Shown here: piece by piece, positions 1 to 7,235 of the stretch
How positions within the stretch are numbered: the first letter of the stretch is position 1
Layout: each line of letters begins with the position of its first letter
Notes under the pieces: generated by a model
What the model saw: only the letters and a program-made list of their open reading frames with translations
Database searches by the model: none
Told to the model about the DNA's origin: nothing
NCBI GenBank assembly: GCA_016721465.1
Contig: JADKIA010000010.1
Location: 1 to 8,414 of the forward strand
Direction: 5' to 3'
DNA length: 8,414 nucleotides
DNA from: Ideonella sp.
GTDB lineage: Bacteria; Pseudomonadota; Gammaproteobacteria; Burkholderiales; Burkholderiaceae_C
Program-made: the position numbers and the translations under genes

Positions 1-249
1 CGGTACCTCCGGCACGGCGCCCTGCACCGCCTCGGCCTGCAGGCCCAGGTGCCCGGCGGCCCACTCCATCCAGCGCGCCAGCTCTGCCGCATTCGCTTCG
101 TCTACCGCTGGAGGCAGGGGCAGCGCCTGGCTGGCGCTGCGCTGCAAGCCGGCCCGCGCGGCCAGTGCCTGCAGCCCCTCGCCCAGGCGCTGAAGCGGCC
201 ACAAGTGTTCGCTCAGTTCAGGCATTGGCAACGCACGATCGAACGTCAT
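1..249 (-). CDS. N-terminus of a probable second ABC exporter subunit (partial, leaves window)
   Basis: An open frame starts with ATG at 249-247 and runs without a stop to the window edge, giving 83 residues. The ATG overlaps the TGA stop of the upstream C39-ABC gene as ATGA, so the two are translationally coupled. A modest AAGGG lies about ten bases upstream of the ATG. The visible protein begins MTFDRALPMPELSEHLWPL. It has no membrane segment or ATPase motif yet, and includes a stretch reading ELARWMEWAAGHLGLQAEAV. From memory of the family, segments like this occur near the N-terminus of the second, peptidase-less or degenerate-peptidase ABC subunit that accompanies a C39-ABC protein and an HlyD adaptor in NHLM/NHLP-type export operons. 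The frame and coupling are seen directly. The function is inferred from position and this resemblance, and the transporter domains would lie outside the window. Confidence 0.6.
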   Translation of the reverse strand, partial: MTFDRALPMPELSEHLWPLQRLGEGLQALAARAGLQRSASQALPLPPAVDEANAAELARWMEWAAGHLGLQAEAVQGAVPEVP

Positions 250-3131
250 GGACGCAAGCCCTTGACCATGGCCCATTGCCGCGGCAGCGTCTCTGGCAAA
301 GCCGACGGCTGCAATACCGGCCGCTCGTCTTCGTGCACGGCGCCGTCGCGTACCTGCAGTCGCCGCCACTGCGGGCCCTGCCAAAGCTCGTTGTGCACGC
401 GCTGCTCGGCGCGCAGCAGGGCCGCATAGTATGTATGGCCGCGCGCCAGCATCTGCGGCGCGCCGTCTTCGACGATGCGGCCGTCGTCGACCACCAGCAC
501 ACGGTCGAAGCCCAGGGTCTCGCTCATGTCGTGCGTCACGCACAGCAACGTGGCGCCTTGCCACCAGCGGCGGGCGTCGGCCAGCATTTGCGCGCGCTGA
601 CCACGGTCCAGGCCGCGGAAGGGTTCATCCAGCACCGCCAGCCGCACGCCATCCTGCATGAAGGCACGCGCCAGGCGCACGCGTTGCCCCTCGCCGCCGG
701 ACAGCAGCGCGCCGCCTTCGCCCAGGCGCGTCTGCAGGCCGTCGGGAAGCTTTTCAAGCACCTCGCGCAAGCGCGCCGCGGCCATCGCCGCGCCCACGCG
801 CGGCAACCCCTCGTCGCCGCTGGCATAGCTGAGGTTGTCCATCAGCGAGCGATTCCACAACTGCACCCCGGGCTCCACCCAGGCCGTTTGCCGACGCAAG
901 GCCAGCAGCCCTGGGGCATCCAGGGTTCGCGCATCGGCCCACAGTTCGCCCTGGGCCAGACGGTGCCAGCCCAGAAACAGCGCCAACAAGGTCGATTTGC
1001 CTGCGCCGGAGGGCCCGACGATGGCCACGTGCTCGCCAGCAGCCACTTGCAGGTTCAGGTCATGCAGGATGGTCTGACCGGCGGCCACCACCTGCCCATG
1101 CCGGATCTGCAGTGGCACGGCACGGGCGCCGCACGGTCCCGCAGCGTCAACGGCCGGGCGTGCCACGGGCCCCACCAACTGCGCGCCCGCCGCGGATGTG
1201 GCCTCTGGCGTGTCCTTGTCCACTGGATCGGTGGGGGCCGCCAATGGCTCCAACAAACGCATCAGCACATTGCGCTGCGCCGGGTATTGCATCGCCAACC
1301 CGGCCAGGCCGTGCCCCATGGCACCGAGCTTGACGGCCCAGTACACGAGCAGCAGGTCGGCGCCACCCACCGCGCCGGTGCGGCCGAAGTGCTGCACCAG
1401 CAGTCCGGCGGCCAGGCCGCTGCACAACAGCGACTGCACACCGTCGGCCGCCAGTCCGGCGCGCAGCAGGCGGCGGCTGGCGCGCACCCAGTGCACCAGC
1501 AGGGCTTCGTGCTGTCGCCGCAGTGCGGGCTCGGCGCCGTGCGCCCGTGCCGGCACCACGCCCTGCAGCGCGTCCAGGCAAAAGGCGTGCAAGGCACTGC
1601 TGTGGTTGCGCAGCCGCAGGTCACGCTCGGCCAACACCGGCTGCACCAGCAGCGGCAGCCCGGCCGCAACCAGCGCAATGCCCAACGCCCAGAGCAGGCT
1701 GCCGGGTGCGATCAAGGCCACGCCGAAAAGTGTGAACACGAGCTCGGCACTGGTCTGCACGAAGTTCAGCCCCAGGCTGGGCAGTTGACGCGACAGCTGC
1801 AGCAGGTGGCTGCGCTCGGCCATGTCGCCCACCGAGCGGCTCTGGAAGTAGCGGTCGGACAAATGCGGCAGCTTGGCCAGCAGTGCCATGCGCAGGCGCA
1901 GCTCCAGTTGCCGACCGTGGCGCAGCGACTCGCGCACGATCGGCACCTCCAGCACCAGCAGCAGCAGGGCGAAGGCCAGCAGCGCCGCCAATGCGCCAAC
2001 GCGCAGCGGCGCCGTGCCCAGCTGTGCCGAGATGTCGATCGCACCACGCAGCAACAGCGTTTCAACCACCATGGCGGCTGCGGCCAGTGTCATCGCAGCG
2101 GCCAGGGCCAGCGGCGCCAGCAGGCCGTCTTGCCGCAACAGACGCGCTGCATGAGCCAACGGGTGGGTGGGACTTTCGTGCAGCGCCGCGGCCAGTTCGC
2201 GCGAGAGCACCTGCCGTGGCTCCGATGGCCCCTGCGCGGTACCTGCCCAAGCGTTCACCGGCGCAGCCTCCGATGCGGCGCTTGGGGCGGCGCTGCGGGC
2301 TTTCACGCGCAGCAGCACGGCACCGCGCAAGCGCAGGTGCAGCCTGCCCAGTGCCACACTGTTCGGGTCGGGCGTCACCGACCAATAGGTGGCGGGCACC
2401 ACGGCATGAATGTCGTCGGGCGCGGCGCGGCAGCGCTCGAACAGGGCCTGCACCAAGGCCGCTGCATCACGGCCGCCGGCGATGCCGCCACTGGCCACCA
2501 GTTGCGCGGTCAGCCGGGTGCAGGCATCCAGGGCGCCGCAGCCAAACCAACCGCGGTCGGCACCAGCCTGTGCCATCAGGGCCCTGGCCAGTGTGGTGCT
2601 GGCGCCCAGGTCGGCCAGGCGGCGGACGAGTGGGGCCTGGAAGTCCGCGCTGGCCGCCCAGTCGCGCCAGGCCTCGGCCAGCACCGCGTGTTCATGGCTG
2701 TACAGCTCTTGCAGCAGCCGATCCTGGCGCACCCAGCGCCGCCCGGTGCCGGGGTCCATCAGCTGCAACCATCGTCCCAACTGCCGCCATACCACGACAA
2801 AGTGCGCCGGCCCGTCGGGCAACCGCACCACGGCGATGGCCGGCAGCGCCGCGGCCTCGGGCAGGCACACGTGGTCCAGCGGGATCAACACCTGCTCGGC
2901 GGCCACGCCAAGCAGTGGTGCAACAGCCTCCAGCGTGTCGATGGAGGTGCCGTCCACGTCCGTTTGGCAGGCCTCGCGCAGGCGGCCGTAACTGGCATGG
3001 ATGCGAAAGCCCTCGAGCACGCTCTTCAGCGCGGCGGGGCCGCAGTCCATGGCCGAGGTCTGCACCACCTCGGTGGCCAGCCAGCGGCGGCCTTGGCCGC
3101 TCCGCCGCGGTGTTGCTGCCGCAGCCATCAT
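246..3131 (-). CDS. C39 peptidase-containing ABC exporter (bacteriocin/RiPP leader-cleaving type)
   Basis: This 961-residue inner-membrane protein probably cleaves a leader peptide and exports the product using ATP. The C39 triad is complete: Q24 (oxyanion), C30 in DCGPAAL, H110 in HFVVVW and D126 in MDPGTG. The Cys-His-Asp spacing of 80 and 16 matches the family. Residues 150-335 form an extra soluble linker domain. Hydrophobic helices follow from about 336 to 610. The ATPase has Walker A GPSGAGKST (706-714), Q-loop Q748, signature LSGGE (810-814), Walker B AVLDE ending at E836, and H-loop H867, all intact. I chose ATG 3131 because it overlaps the TGA of the HlyD gene as ATGA. An upstream in-frame ATG at 3353 would add 74 residues that look like antisense of the HlyD frame. 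The next ATG, at 3128, is also possible. The frame is clean for its whole length. The substrate is unknown, as no precursor gene is visible in the window. Confidence 0.93.
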   Translation of the reverse strand: MMAAAATPRRSGQGRRWLATEVVQTSAMDCGPAALKSVLEGFRIHASYGRLREACQTDVDGTSIDTLEAVAPLLGVAAEQVLIPLDHVCLPEAAALPAIAVVRLPDGPAHFVVVWRQLGRWLQLMDPGTGRRWVRQDRLLQELYSHEHAVLAEAWRDWAASADFQAPLVRRLADLGASTTLARALMAQAGADRGWFGCGALDACTRLTAQLVASGGIAGGRDAAALVQALFERCRAAPDDIHAVVPATYWSVTPDPNSVALGRLHLRLRGAVLLRVKARSAAPSAASEAAPVNAWAGTAQGPSEPRQVLSRELAAALHESPTHPLAHAARLLRQDGLLAPLALAAAMTLAAAAMVVETLLLRGAIDISAQLGTAPLRVGALAALLAFALLLLVLEVPIVRESLRHGRQLELRLRMALLAKLPHLSDRYFQSRSVGDMAERSHLLQLSRQLPSLGLNFVQTSAELVFTLFGVALIAPGSLLWALGIALVAAGLPLLVQPVLAERDLRLRNHSSALHAFCLDALQGVVPARAHGAEPALRRQHEALLVHWVRASRRLLRAGLAADGVQSLLCSGLAAGLLVQHFGRTGAVGGADLLLVYWAVKLGAMGHGLAGLAMQYPAQRNVLMRLLEPLAAPTDPVDKDTPEATSAAGAQLVGPVARPAVDAAGPCGARAVPLQIRHGQVVAAGQTILHDLNLQVAAGEHVAIVGPSGAGKSTLLALFLGWHRLAQGELWADARTLDAPGLLALRRQTAWVEPGVQLWNRSLMDNLSYASGDEGLPRVGAAMAAARLREVLEKLPDGLQTRLGEGGALLSGGEGQRVRLARAFMQDGVRLAVLDEPFRGLDRGQRAQMLADARRWWQGATLLCVTHDMSETLGFDRVLVVDDGRIVEDGAPQMLARGHTYYAALLRAEQRVHNELWQGPQWRRLQVRDGAVHEDERPVLQPSALPETLPRQWAMVKGLRP

Positions 3132-4291
3132 GGGCCGGAGGACCCAGCCAGGCGCTGACCCGTGGCGCGCAACAACAGCCGTGCCGGCGCAACGGTCTCC
3201 AGCGTCACCTCCATCGTGCCCGGCAGGCCATGCTGCGCCCGAACCCCGGCAGGCCAGCCGCCCAGGGGCGTGAATTCGACGCGGATGTGCTTGTCGCGGA
3301 TCTCGCCGGCCACGCGGCTGACAGTGGCAGCCACCGTGCCGTACTGCGCCCACGGGAAACCGTCCAGCCGCAGTTGCGCCCTCTGGCCAGGTCGCACGCG
3401 GCCCAACACGGCGGCCGGCTCGAAGTCGGCCACCACAATCAGCTCGCCGGCAGGGATCACCGTGACCAGCTTGTGACCCGCGGCAACGAACTCGCCAGCG
3501 TGCAGCGGCGCCACTTCACCCACCTGCCCGGTCACCGGGGTGCGGATGCGGTGCTGGTCGATCTCCAGCGCCAGGCGCTGCAAGGTGGTTGTGGATGTGG
3601 CGGCGTCGGCCTGCAGCGTGGCCAGGGTGCGCTGCAGGCTGTCGATCTGAGCGCGCTGCTGGGCTGCACGAGTCAGCGCTTCAGTGCCGACGCGCCGCGC
3701 GTCGGCAGCCAGGGCATCCTTGGCGGCATTCAACCTGCGCGCTTCGGCACGCGCCTGCAGCGCATCCACACGGGGCACGCCACCGGCCTCGCTTTCGGCG
3801 GTCAGGCGACGCTCGTTGTCGCCCGCGAAACCTGCTGCGGCCGCGGCTTCATCGGTGCGGAACTGAGCGCCTTGTGTGGCAGCCTGGGCAGCCTGGCGGT
3901 CCAGCCCGGCCGCCGTCTCGCGCGAAGCCACTTCCTGGTGCAATGCCTCGATCTGCGCCAGCAAGCCCACTCGGCGCGAGTCTTCCTCGCGCAGACGCAG
4001 TGCCAACGGCCCGGCGTCGAGCTCCGCAATCACCTCGCCGGCCTTGACTTCGGTGCCCAGTGCCGCCACCGCAGCCACCAGCGTGCCAGACCGTGGCGCG
4101 TTCACGGCATGGGCAGCTTGCCTGACCTCCAGCCGCGCCTGGTGCGAGACCTCCACCACGGTGACGCGGCCCATGAAGAACCAGGCCAGCCAGGCCGCCA
4201 TCACCACCGTGGCCAGGCCCCAGGCCCACAGCGCCGGAGCGGCGCTGTCGCGCGCGAGGGCGCGGCTGGTGTGCGAGAAGGGCGAGGACAA
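3128..4291 (-). CDS. HlyD-family membrane fusion (periplasmic adaptor) protein
   Basis: From a TTG start at 4291 this gives 387 residues, a usual HlyD length. Residues 21-40 form one membrane anchor. Residues 61-92 are the first lipoyl half (APRSGTLVAAVAALGTEVKAGE). Residues 96-245 are a long alanine-, glutamine- and arginine-rich coiled coil. Residues 248-280 are the second lipoyl half (IRTPVTGQVGEVAPLHAGE), followed by a beta-barrel segment (LIVVADFEPAAVLGRVRPGQRAQLRLDGF). Such proteins bridge an inner-membrane ABC exporter to an outer-membrane channel. The gene is first in the operon and its TGA overlaps the ATG of the C39-ABC gene. The start is uncertain. The TTG gives the familiar short N-terminus (SSPF...SRALARD) and has a weak GAAAG six bases upstream. 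An in-frame ATG at 4399 would add 36 atypical residues and has no clear ribosome site. The frame stays open back to 5197, but that part overlaps the divergent gene and is not real coding. No outer-membrane TolC partner is in view. Confidence 0.9.
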   Translation of the reverse strand: MSSPFSHTSRALARDSAAPALWAWGLATVVMAAWLAWFFMGRVTVVEVSHQARLEVRQAAHAVNAPRSGTLVAAVAALGTEVKAGEVIAELDAGPLALRLREEDSRRVGLLAQIEALHQEVASRETAAGLDRQAAQAATQGAQFRTDEAAAAAGFAGDNERRLTAESEAGGVPRVDALQARAEARRLNAAKDALAADARRVGTEALTRAAQQRAQIDSLQRTLATLQADAATSTTTLQRLALEIDQHRIRTPVTGQVGEVAPLHAGEFVAAGHKLVTVIPAGELIVVADFEPAAVLGRVRPGQRAQLRLDGFPWAQYGTVAATVSRVAGEIRDKHIRVEFTPLGGWPAGVRAQHGLPGTMEVTLETVAPARLLLRATGQRLAGSSGP

Positions 4292-4355
4292 GTCTGGCTT
4301 TCGTGTGCGCAAGGGGTTGGGAGCAAGCCGCCAGCACCACAGAGCAGCCAAGCGC

Positions 4356-4390
4356 GTGCTACATACATTCCACCCGCGAAGAATCTTGTG
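4356..4390. promoter_or_regulatory. AT-rich island in the divergent intergenic region, possible promoter
   Basis: This is the only clearly AT-richer patch between the two divergent genes, containing TACATACATT (4360-4369) and GAAGAATCTTGTG (4378-4390). Read on the minus strand it offers a poor -10-like TATGTA inside AATGTATGTAGC. No good -35 box is visible at the right distance. If transcription of the export operon starts here, the ATG at 4399 would lie upstream of the transcript and the TTG at 4291 would be favoured. The call rests on composition and position only. Confidence 0.25.
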
Positions 4391-4402
4391 AGGACCCATG
4401 CT

Positions 4403-4433
4403 CGGGCCGCGGCTTCTGCTCGACAGCGGCCCG
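4403..4433. repeat. Perfect 8-bp GC inverted repeat in the divergent intergenic region
   Basis: CGGGCCGC (4403-4410) and GCGGCCCG (4426-4433) are exact reverse complements separated by 15 bases. No T-run follows on either strand, so it is not a classical intrinsic terminator. It lies between the two divergent genes and could be an operator or an mRNA hairpin. In such GC-rich DNA a chance origin is also possible. Confidence 0.4.
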
Positions 4434-4529
4434 CCTTGCCCCGCCCCCCGCGCGGTGCTGGCGCGCGCCATCGTGTCAAGGCCAGGCCGAGAGGTCATCG
4501 CGGGGCAGACACGCCCACCGTGGCGCGCC

Positions 4530-4543
4530 AAGGAATTGACATG
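4530..4543 (+). promoter_or_regulatory. Ribosome binding site and probable start of the TPR-GGDEF-EAL gene
   Basis: AAGGAA (4530-4535) sits six bases (counted from AAGGA) before ATG 4541. It is the best Shine-Dalgarno match near the gene. The codons from 4541 read MERSPDSAGDENRWA and then hit TGA at 4586. Removing one T from CTT at 4584-4586 would continue the frame as ADTEPADTPAMIDTL. This suggests that 4541 is the true start and that the TGA is an artefact of an extra base. The alternative start, ATG 4614, has no comparable site. The TTGACA at 4536-4541 overlaps the start codon and has no matching -10, so it is not taken as a promoter. Confidence 0.5.
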
Positions 4544-5801
4544 GAACGCAGCCCCGACAGTGCCGGCGACGAGAATCGTTGGGCTTGACACCGAACCTGC
4601 CGATACCCCAGCCATGATCGACACCCTGACAGCGCCGGCCGTTGCCGATGCAAGCTTGGCGCCAGCCGGTTGCAGCGCAGCCGTGCAAGCCCGAGGGCTC
4701 TGGCGAAAGCATTCGCGCTGCTCAACGCCGATCCGACCGTGGCGCAGGCGCATGCCGACCAGGCGCTGGCGCTGCTGGATGCCGTGGCCGAGCCCAGCTT
4801 GTGCGCCGAGGCCCGGCATGTGCTGGGCATGGCCGAATGCATGGGGCGCGTGGCACCCGGCGCATCGCTGCTCCAGGACGCCGCTGCGGCGCTCCATCGC
4901 CACGGCCCGGCGCAGGCCGAGTGCCGCGTGCTGCGCGATCTGGGCGCCGTGCTGACCAACCTCACCGGCGACCTGCAGGGTGCCGTGGAAGCCCTCGAAC
5001 GGGCCCTCGTTCTGGCCGAGGCGCTGGGCGACCGCTACGAGCAGGGCATGGTGCTGGCACGCCTGGGCCCGCTGTTCGGACGCCTGGGCCGACTGGATGA
5101 CGCCGAGACCAAGCTGCGCGCCGCGCTGCAGTGCCTGGCCGATGGCCCCGACCGCCGTTCGCATGGCACCACCCTGGTCAACCTGGGCTATGTGCAAATC
5201 CAGCGTGGTGCATTCGAGCAGGCCGTGCCCTGCTGCCGCGCGCTCAGGCTGTTGGATGCCGTCGGCGACCGGCTTTGGCGCATCAACGCCAATCCAACCT
5301 GGCCATCGCCTGGGCCGGCAGTGGCCAGGCGGATGACGCGCTGCTGCGGCTCCTGGACGACATCGGCACGCGCCTGAACCCGTCCACCGACGGTTACCAG
5401 TGGGCCGACCACCTGCTCACCTGCGGTCGTGCGGCTGATGTGCGGCGACGCCCCGGTGCACGAACACAGCTGACGGAAGGGCTGTCGTTTGCCCAGGCGC
5501 AGGCCTTGCATGCCGCCGAAATCGACCTGCTCGATCGCCTGTCCGAAGCCGAGGAAGGCTGCGGTGACCTGGCTGCGGCGCTGGTTCACCAGCGCGCCTT
5601 GCGCGTTGCCGAGCGCCGCTGGCTGGACGAACAGACCGCCGGCCGCGTGCGCGTGCTGCAGGCCAGCATCGAGCTGGCCGAGCAGCGCGCCGAGAACAAG
5701 GCCCTGGAGCGGCTGCGTGCCGAGCTCGAGCAGCGGGTGCAGGAGCGCACCGAGGCGCTGAGCAAGCAGGTGCGCGAGCGCGAAGCCGCCGAGGCCTGGC
5801 G

Positions 5802-6300
5802 CGCTACTGGGCCGAGCACGACTGGCTGACCAGACTGCCGAACCGCCACCGTTTGCAGACCGACGTGGCTGCTGCGCTGTTGCAGGCCCAGCTCGATGGC
5901 ACGCAACTGGGCCTGCTGTTCATCGACCTGGACGGCTTCAAGGCCGTCAACGATGCGCACGGCCACCTCTCGGGCGACCGCCTGCTGCGCGCCACCGCGC
6001 ACCGGCTGGTGAAGGTAGCGCCCACGGGGGCCACCGTCACGCGCTTCGGCGGAGACGAATTCGTGGTGCTGTTACCAGGGCTGAACGGCGGCGATGCCGC
6101 CACGGTCGTACCCAGGCCCTGCGGGCGGCCGTGATGGCGCCGTTGCGCCTGAGCGGCCGACGCGTGAGCCTGTCTTGCAGCATTGGCGTGGCCCACGGCC
6201 CGCGCGATGCGCGCACGGCCGACGAACTGGTGCGCGCGGCCGATCGCGCCATGCTCGAGGCCAAGGCCGGTGGCCGCAACCAGGTGTGCGCGCTCGACAT
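5802..6300 (+). other. GGDEF (diguanylate cyclase) domain segment
   Basis: The segment begins RYWAEHDWLTRLPNRHRL, the usual opening of GGDEF domains. It continues through LLFIDLDGFKAVNDAHGH with the metal-binding Asp, and reaches an intact RFGGDEF. The second part lies in another frame after about 6105 and reads SLSCSIGVAHGP and then ELVRAADRAMLEAKAGGRN, the normal C-terminal helix of the domain. The active-site motif is complete, so synthesis of c-di-GMP from two GTP is possible. The positions where an inhibitory RxxD site would sit read P-T-G-A, so product inhibition through the I-site is not expected. Confidence 0.85.
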
Positions 6301-6348
6301 CGATGGCCAGCAGCGGCTCGACCGGCGCGGCCGCCTGCGGCGCGAACT

Positions 6349-7090
6349 CGGCGACGCGCTCGATCGAGGTCGTCTGCGTGCGGCATTCAGCCCTCGGTGG
6401 ATTTGCGCACGGGTCTGGTGGCCGGCGTGGAGCTGTTGGCGCGCTGGCACGACCCCGAGATGGGCAGCGTCTCACCGGCCGAGTTCATTCCGCTGGCTGA
6501 AGAGTCGGCCTGATCAGCGCCCTGGGAACCTGGGCACTGCGCGAAGGGCTGCGCGCGGCGCGTGCCTTGCGCTGTCGGGGTCAGCTGCTGGCGGGCAGCG
6601 TGGCGCGCGTGGCCATCAACGTCTCACCGGTTCAACTGGCGATGCCGACCTGGTGCAGACGCTGATGGACGTGGTGCTCGCAGAGGGCGGCGACCCGCGC
6701 TGGATCGAGCTCGAGCCGACGGAATCGGTGCAACTGGCCGAGGATGCGAGCTGCCTCGAACGCCTGCGCCAGCTGCGCGAACTGGGTTTCCACCTCGCGC
6801 TGGACGACTTCCGGTGCCGGCTACTCCAGCTTCCGCCACTTGGCCGCTTGTACTTCGAGCGCCTGAAGATCGACCAGGCCTTGTGCAGGCGGCCAGCACG
6901 CGCCAGAACGATCGGCCGTCACCGCCTCGATCATCGCCATGGCCCATGGCCTGGGGCTCACCGTGGTGGCCGAAGGCATCGAGACGCCGGCGCAGCGAGC
7001 CCTGCTCGCGCAGCAGGGCTCGACGTCATCCAGGGCTACCTCATCGCCCGGCCCATGCCGCTGGAAGCGCTGCTGGTCTGGCGTCCGGCA
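6349..7090 (+). other. EAL (c-di-GMP phosphodiesterase) domain segment
   Basis: Once the frames are joined, the catalytic positions of EAL domains are recognisable in order. They are the signature Glu in VAGVELLARW (ELL in place of EAL), Asn in AINVSP, Glu in ELEPTES, the two Asp in LALDDF followed by GAGYSS, Lys in RLKIDQAL, Glu in VVAEGIET, and Gln in DVIQGYLIARPM. The metal and base residues are therefore all there, and hydrolysis of c-di-GMP is plausible. This segment carries the densest frame changes in the window, with eight between about 6390 and 7017. One pair near 6809 and 6844 cancels out around the GAGYSSFRHLA stretch. Confidence 0.85.
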
Positions 7091-7096
7091 AGCTGA

Positions 7097-7235
7097 TTTC
7101 GATTTGCAGTCAATGCGATAAATAGGCGCGAAGCCGCAGACAGTGCTGTAGCACGGCAAGGCGAAGCAACGAAGTCAGCGCGTTGAATGCACGTCGGCAT
7201 GAGCGGCGCCCGCACCCGACTTGCGCTGCTGCGGC
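7097..7235. other. Convergent intergenic gap, no clear terminator
   Basis: This stretch separates the stops of two convergent genes. It contains a small GTGC-TGTA-GCAC hairpin (about 7142-7153) without a T-run on either strand, so no intrinsic terminator can be supported. The stretch around 7125-7175 (GGCAAGGCGAAGCAACGAAG) resembles dispersed intergenic sequence I associate with betaproteobacterial genomes, but that cannot be tested from one copy. I see no convincing gene here. Confidence 0.35.

Larger units (their letters stand above)
4541..7096 (+). pseudogene. TPR-coiled coil-GGDEF-EAL c-di-GMP protein, frame broken many times (probably sequence error)
   Basis: The joined frames describe one protein of about 850 residues. 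An N-terminal TPR array spans about 4700-5390. A charged coiled coil (ELEQRVQERTEALSKQVRERE) spans about 5600-5790. A GGDEF diguanylate cyclase domain and an EAL phosphodiesterase domain follow, ending at TGA 7094-7096. There is no signal peptide or membrane segment, so it should be cytoplasmic, with the TPRs as the sensing or docking part. The frame changes near 4585 (+1), 4695, 5285, 5800, 6105, 6390, 6507, 6635, 6809 (+1), 6844, 6881, 6908 and 7017; all unmarked changes are one-base losses. Conserved motifs continue across each break, and several breaks are G or C runs short by one, such as TCGGCC where TCGGGCC restores the frame. The net change of -9 brings the last segment back to the frame of ATG 4541. 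I read this as a real gene in poor sequence, with true decay as the alternative. It is divergent from the export operon. Confidence 0.8.

Noticed and set aside
165..3158. A 997-codon open frame on the plus strand antisense to the C39-ABC gene
   Set aside because: It is rich in Gln, His, Arg and Ala and has no recognisable domain. Such frames arise opposite GC-rich genes through third-position bias. The minus strand carries clear peptidase and ATPase motifs.
3132..3353. Extension of the C39-ABC gene by 74 residues to ATG 3353
   Set aside because: It lies wholly inside the HlyD coding sequence in another frame and has no family-like sequence. The ATGA overlap at 3131 explains the start.
4536..4541. 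TTGACA as a sigma-70 -35 box (and a second TTGACA at 4585-4590)
   Set aside because: No acceptable -10 element follows at 16-18 bases in either case, and both lie at or inside the start of the coding region.
1883..4588. A 901-codon plus-strand open frame spanning the ABC and HlyD genes
   Set aside because: It crosses two well-supported minus-strand genes and an intergenic region, is Arg/Pro/Ala-rich and low in complexity, and has no domain.
4292..5197. Upstream extension of the HlyD frame on the minus strand
   Set aside because: The frame stays open to 5197 but overlaps the TPR-coding sequence and lacks HlyD-like content. Adaptors of this family begin shortly before the membrane anchor.
6562..7125. 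Separate plus-strand open frames within the EAL region as independent genes
   Set aside because: They are fragments of one protein in shifted frames. Conserved EAL motifs are distributed among them in the correct order.
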